DNA from: Providencia sp. PROV188 | GTDB lineage: Bacteria; Pseudomonadota; Gammaproteobacteria; Enterobacterales; Enterobacteriaceae | Direction: 5' to 3' | Assembly: GCF_027595165.1 (NCBI RefSeq) | Contig: NZ_CP097291.1 | Coordinates: 1,550,001 to 1,614,000, forward strand | DNA length: 64,000 bases | Part shown: positions 61,108 through 64,000 of the stretch, in pieces | How the letters are laid out: every line of letters begins with the position of its first letter | Numbering within the stretch: position 1 is the stretch's first letter | Position numbers and translations under genes: made by a program | The notes under the pieces: model-generated | Database searches by the model: none | What the model was told of the DNA's origin: nothing | The model's input: the letters and a program-made list of their open reading frames with translations, nothing else

Positions 61108-61356
61108 GCGCTAATAATAGGAAAAAACTTTGCGGTTTTATTGCTAATTTGTGTCAATCAAATGGGATCTCTCTAGCAAAAATTGAGAAATTTCATTGGG
61201 CTATAAATCTTGCATAACATCTTATTTTTATGCTTTTATTTTCCTTTGCTTAACACCTACTTAAACTTTGTATTTTGATTTTGTTATTGAAATCATTGCA
61301 ATATTCCCTTTAATCAACTAAAAATACCTTACTTTTCAATTTAAGGAGATAATTGC

Positions 61357-62340
61357 ATGGCGTCGACCTATGGATCGCAATTTCAACACTCTAACCCCGT
61401 TCATGCCTTTCAGTTAGATGGAGATGGCGGTGTTCTTCCTATCGATTTAAATGCCACTGCAACACAGCAATCTCCATTTTGGCTGCATTACGATTATAAA
61501 AATAAAGAGACGTCTAGCTGGATCCAACAGACTGATTTGTTTAATGACCAAGTGAAGTCATCATTGACGGGTAAAATGAATCGTATGCGGATGGTGCGTA
61601 TTGGTGATGGCGTTCTGCTGACACTACAAACCCTGAATAACACCGCAGGGCAGCGCCCAGAGCAATTGGTGGCATTTCGTATCTTTATGAATAGCCGTTT
61701 GATTGTTTCATGCCGTCACCGACGTGTTCACTCATTAGATTCTGTTATTGATGATCTTAAACAAGGCGTCGGTGCGCAGAGTACCGGTGAATGGCTTGCC
61801 GATGTCACGGATGCAATGACCGATGAAATTAGTGATTTCACCGACTCTCTTCACGAACGTCTTATTGAAATGGAAGATTTGATATTACATGGCGAAATTC
61901 CTGAGCGTGGGGAATTAGCCTTACTGCGTAAACAAATTATTGTCGTGCGCCGTTATATGGCACCGCAGCGGGATATGTTTTCTCGATTAACCGCTGAAAA
62001 ATTATTATGGCTAGATGATAATGACAGACGTCGTTTACAAGAAATATCAGATAGATTAGGGCGCTGTATTGAAGATTTAGATGGTTTTATTGCACGTACC
62101 GCCATTATGTCTGATGAAATTACGAATATGATGACGGAAATGATGAATCGTCGAATCTATACCATGTCATTAATGGCGATGATATTTTTACCAACCACAT
62201 TTTTAACCGGTTTATTTGGTGTGAACTTAGGGGGTATCCCTGGAAATGAATTCAAGTTTGCCTTTAGTGCGTTCTGTTTATTACTCGCCTGCTTAATTGC
62301 TACGGTATTTTGGTGGTTAAAAAGAAGTCGATGGCTATAA
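61357..62340 (+). CDS. zntB: Zinc transport protein ZntB (CorA family)
   Basis: A homopentameric CorA-type channel/transporter for Zn2+, 327 residues, the E. coli length. A large N-terminal cytoplasmic domain (1-265) is followed by two C-terminal transmembrane helices. The pore-loop signature after the first helix is GLFGVNLGGIPG (GVN instead of CorA GMN, typical of ZntB). AAGGAG precedes the start. Upstream of fnrS as in E. coli. Confidence 0.97.
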   Translation: MASTYGSQFQHSNPVHAFQLDGDGGVLPIDLNATATQQSPFWLHYDYKNKETSSWIQQTDLFNDQVKSSLTGKMNRMRMVRIGDGVLLTLQTLNNTAGQRPEQLVAFRIFMNSRLIVSCRHRRVHSLDSVIDDLKQGVGAQSTGEWLADVTDAMTDEISDFTDSLHERLIEMEDLILHGEIPERGELALLRKQIIVVRRYMAPQRDMFSRLTAEKLLWLDDNDRRRLQEISDRLGRCIEDLDGFIARTAIMSDEITNMMTEMMNRRIYTMSLMAMIFLPTTFLTGLFGVNLGGIPGNEFKFAFSAFCLLLACLIATVFWWLKRSRWL

Positions 62341-62374
62341 GAAAGGTGAATTGTTCTGGATAATGGGTGCTAGT

Positions 62375-62388
62375 TTGAGATAAATCAA
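62375..62388 (+). promoter_or_regulatory. FNR box of fnrS
   Basis: TTGAGATAAATCAA matches TTGAT-N4-ATCAA at 9 of 10 positions and is centred about 42 bases before the fnrS start, the class II activator position. CAATAT (62411-62416) is the -10. Confidence 0.82.
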
Positions 62389-62423
62389 TAAAGGGTATAG
62401 GGTTTTAAGGCAATATTACTCCC

Positions 62424-62547
62424 GCAGGTGAATGCAACGTTGAGCGATGAACGTTGTGCTCCATAATTGTAGTTTTTCTCATATTGAGTTCTTATACAGA
62501 ATAATTGACCACTGTAATGCCGATGTATTTTACATCGGCTTTTTTTT
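62424..62547 (+). ncRNA. fnrS: Anaerobic small RNA FnrS
   Basis: Begins GCAGGTGAATGCAACGTTGA and continues with ...GTGCTCCATAATTGT; as I recall E. coli FnrS, this is its conserved 5' regulatory half. It ends with GCCGATGTA-tttt-TACATCGGC and eight Ts. The RNA would be about 124 nt (E. coli about 122). With Hfq it represses aerobic and oxidative-stress mRNAs, including sodB, when oxygen is absent. An FNR box lies at about -42. In E. coli dbpA lies between fnrS and ttcA; here it does not. Confidence 0.93.
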
Positions 62548-62607
62548 GCATAAAATCTGATGCCACCCCTGAGTTTGCCCAGAGGTAGCGGACCAATTTT
62601 TATTATC

Positions 62608-63522
62608 TTACTTAACTTCAATCACATCTAAGCGGTCAGCACTGTAGTCTGGTTGATCATCTTCATCAATCATTGGCTGAGCAGGCAATTCTTCACGGTC
62701 AAAAGCCATATCACCACCATTGATCACGGCATCACCATGTGAAATATTTTTAAAATCAAATAGTTCAGTATCACATAGGTGAGATGATACAACGTTCTGA
62801 GTCGCTCTAAACATAGTTTCAATGCGCCCTGGGTAACGTTTATCCCAATCGCGTAGCATCTCTTTAATGACTTGGCGCTGTAAATTCGGCTGGGATCCAC
62901 ATAAGTTACAAGGGATGATAGGGAATCCTTTTGCTTCAGCAAAACGCTCAATATCTTTTTCGCGGCAATAGGCGAGAGGGCGGATAACAATGTGTTTGCC
63001 ATCGTCACTCATCAATTTTGGTGGCATACCTTTTAATTTACCGCCGTAGAACATGTTTAAAAATAGGGTCTGTAAAATATCATCACGGTGATGACCGAGC
63101 GCTATTTTGGTCGCACCTAACTCTGTCGCCGTGCGATATAAGATGCCGCGACGTAAACGAGAGCACAGGGAACAGGTGGTTTTTCCTTCAGGAATTTTTT
63201 CTTTTACGATGCCATAGGTGTTTTCTTCAACAATTTTATACTCAACACCGAGTTCGTCTAAGTAAGCTGGCAAGATGTGTTCAGGGAAGCCTGGTTGTTT
63301 TTGGTCTAAGTTAACAGCGACCAAAGAGAATGAAATTGGGGCACTTTTTTGCAGGCTTTGCAAAATAGACAGCAGAGTATAGCTATCTTTCCCCCCAGAC
63401 AGGCAGACCATGATACGGTCGCCTTCTTCGATCATATTAAAATCGGCGATGGCTTGCCCAACATCACGGCGGATTCTTTTTTGGAGTTTGTTTAAGTTGT
63501 ATTGTTCTTTATTAGTCGTCAT
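62608..63522 (-). CDS. ttcA: tRNA 2-thiocytidine-32 biosynthesis protein TtcA
   Basis: PP-loop enzyme with an Fe-S cluster that thiolates C32 of some tRNAs. The product has 304 residues (E. coli 311). PP-loop [14 protein letters not shown], cluster cysteines [10 protein letters not shown] and [13 protein letters not shown], and [14 protein letters not shown]. Its 5' end is where the Rac prophage inserts in E. coli, and integrase debris lies just upstream here. Confidence 0.97.
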   Translation of the reverse strand: MTTNKEQYNLNKLQKRIRRDVGQAIADFNMIEEGDRIMVCLSGGKDSYTLLSILQSLQKSAPISFSLVAVNLDQKQPGFPEHILPAYLDELGVEYKIVEENTYGIVKEKIPEGKTTCSLCSRLRRGILYRTATELGATKIALGHHRDDILQTLFLNMFYGGKLKGMPPKLMSDDGKHIVIRPLAYCREKDIERFAEAKGFPIIPCNLCGSQPNLQRQVIKEMLRDWDKRYPGRIETMFRATQNVVSSHLCDTELFDFKNISHGDAVINGGDMAFDREELPAQPMIDEDDQPDYSADRLDVIEVK

Positions 63523-63540
63523 TCTCGGTTGTTCTTTCTT
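63488..63540. other. Candidate phage attachment region at the ttcA 5' end
   Basis: 63488-63513 resembles the Rac attachment core as I recall it (TTGTTCAGGTTGTATTGTTC and so on). TTGTTCTTTATT (63502-63513) is repeated as TTGTTCTTTCTT (63529-63540) across the ttcA start codon. Confidence 0.4.
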
Positions 63541-63619
63541 GTTTCTGATTGCTATTTAAATTTTTGAAATATATATGCTTTTTTGTTTTTTGTCGTTCTC
63601 GTTTTTTCTGAATTAACCC

Positions 63620-63678
63620 AGTCTTATACTGACTCGTGTATAAGACTTTGTATAAGATTCTAGACATTGGATAAGACT
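63620..63678. repeat. Repeated GTATAAGACT sites upstream of the integrase remnant
   Basis: AGTCTTATAC (63620-63629) is a perfect inverted partner of GTATAAGACT (63638-63647). Further direct copies are GTATAAGATT (63650-63659) and GGATAAGACT (63669-63678). They resemble integrase arm-type or autoregulatory sites. Confidence 0.6.
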
Positions 63679-63681
63679 GAT

Positions 63682-64000
63682 ATGTCAGAAATTAATAAAC
63701 TCACAGACAAAAAGCTAAAAAACATTCATGGTAAAGAAATCTCTAAGCCGGTAATGATAGCAGATGGTAGGGGGCTTTCGATACTAGTAAGCAAAAAAGG
63801 TTCTATCTAATGGTCATACTCTTACCGATTTGAAGGTAAGTTAAGTAGGATGATAATAGGGCAATATCCTGATTTATCAATGAAACAGCCGCAAGACAAG
63901 GCTTCGAGCAATTTTGGTTTCAGGGCATGACCCAAATACCAAAAGCGGTAACTGTTCTGTTAGTGCTATACAAGGTGCGAATCTAACTTAATCTGCGTTA
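63682..64000 (+). pseudogene. Tyrosine integrase remnant (DUF4102 arm-binding domain), broken
   Basis: Translation from 63682 gives MSEINKLTDKKLKNIHGKEI..VMIADGRGLSILVSKKGSI, stop (63808-63810), then WSYSYRFEGKLSRMIIGQYPDLSMKQPQDKA. This is the N-terminal arm-binding domain of P4/Rac-type integrases (D-x-GLxLxVxxxGSxxWxxxYRxxGKxxxxxxGxYPxxSL). A frameshift near 63905-63915 moves the continuation LVSGHDPNTKS to another frame. The catalytic domain is missing or beyond the window. At least two lesions, so inactive. Confidence 0.82.

Noticed and set aside
61011..61217. 68-codon plus-strand frame after mppA
   Set aside because: It runs through two hairpins, has no ribosome site and reads as low-complexity charged sequence.
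62385..62621. 78-codon minus-strand frame over fnrS
   Set aside because: It lies antisense to a recognised small RNA and has no coding signals.
1..64000. CRISPR arrays, insertion sequences, toxin-antitoxin or restriction systems
   Set aside because: No repeat-spacer pattern, transposase or defence gene was found; apart from the right-edge integrase remnant the window is core genome.

Overview
The window is a chromosomal backbone segment of an enterobacterium. Gene content and order match the E. coli K-12 blocks nlpC..aroH-ppsR-ppsA-rprA-ydiK-ydiJ-menI-sufABCDSE-ldtE-lpp-pykF, tRNA-Val(GAC)-mdtK-ribE, punC-punR-purR-ynhF-sodB-grxD-rnt-gloA, slyA-slyB-anmK-pdxH-tyrS-pdxY-gstA, sapABCDF-pspF-pspABC-ycjX-ycjF-tyrR-tpx, and mppA-zntB-fnrS-ttcA. 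The base composition is AT-rich by eye, many proteins are diverged from E. coli, and a PqrA/AarP-like regulator is present. This points to the Morganellaceae, most likely Providencia (inference; no search was run).

Layout. 1-6.9 kb: 3' end of nlpC, lplA, a small MarA/PqrA-like activator, a Fur-controlled TonB-dependent heme receptor, aroH and ppsR. 7-15 kb: ppsA, the Rcs-controlled small RNA rprA (minus strand), ydiK, ydiJ, menI. 15.3-21 kb: the complete sufABCDSE Fe-S assembly operon behind a Fur-like palindrome. 21-25.4 kb: ldtE, lpp, pykF and three tandem tRNA-Val(GAC) genes. 25.5-32.5 kb: mdtK, ribE, an ABM monooxygenase with an AraC regulator (where E. coli has cfa), punC/punR, purR. 32.7-38 kb: a 27-residue YnhF-type membrane peptide, sodB, grxD, rnt, gloA, a DUF1289 protein, slyA, slyB. 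38.5-44.5 kb: anmK, pdxH, tyrS, pdxY, gstA, a DUF817 membrane protein. 44.6-49.9 kb: sapABCDF. 50.2 kb: an unmistakable ryhB small RNA hidden between sapA and pspF. 50.3-57.2 kb: the psp stress system with its sigma-54 promoter, ycjX, ycjF, tyrR. 57.2-62.6 kb: two unrecognised small proteins, tpx, mppA, a candidate minus-strand small RNA, zntB and the anaerobic small RNA fnrS. 62.6-64 kb: ttcA followed by a decayed tyrosine-integrase gene.

How the parts work together. Iron is a recurring theme. Fur-like boxes precede the heme receptor, suf and ryhB. The window also carries sodB, a classic RyhB target, and grxD. Envelope stress is the second theme: Rcs-controlled rprA, psp, sap, slyA/slyB, lpp and ldtE. 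Three known Hfq-type small RNAs (RprA, RyhB, FnrS) can be recognised by sequence and by the operator upstream of each. A fourth transcript is suggested by an orphan minus-strand terminator between mppA and zntB. The most unusual item is the ryhB gene: a 17-nt block of its pairing core is tandemly duplicated just before the terminator hairpin. The right edge holds a mobile-element scar at ttcA, the locus used by the Rac prophage in E. coli.
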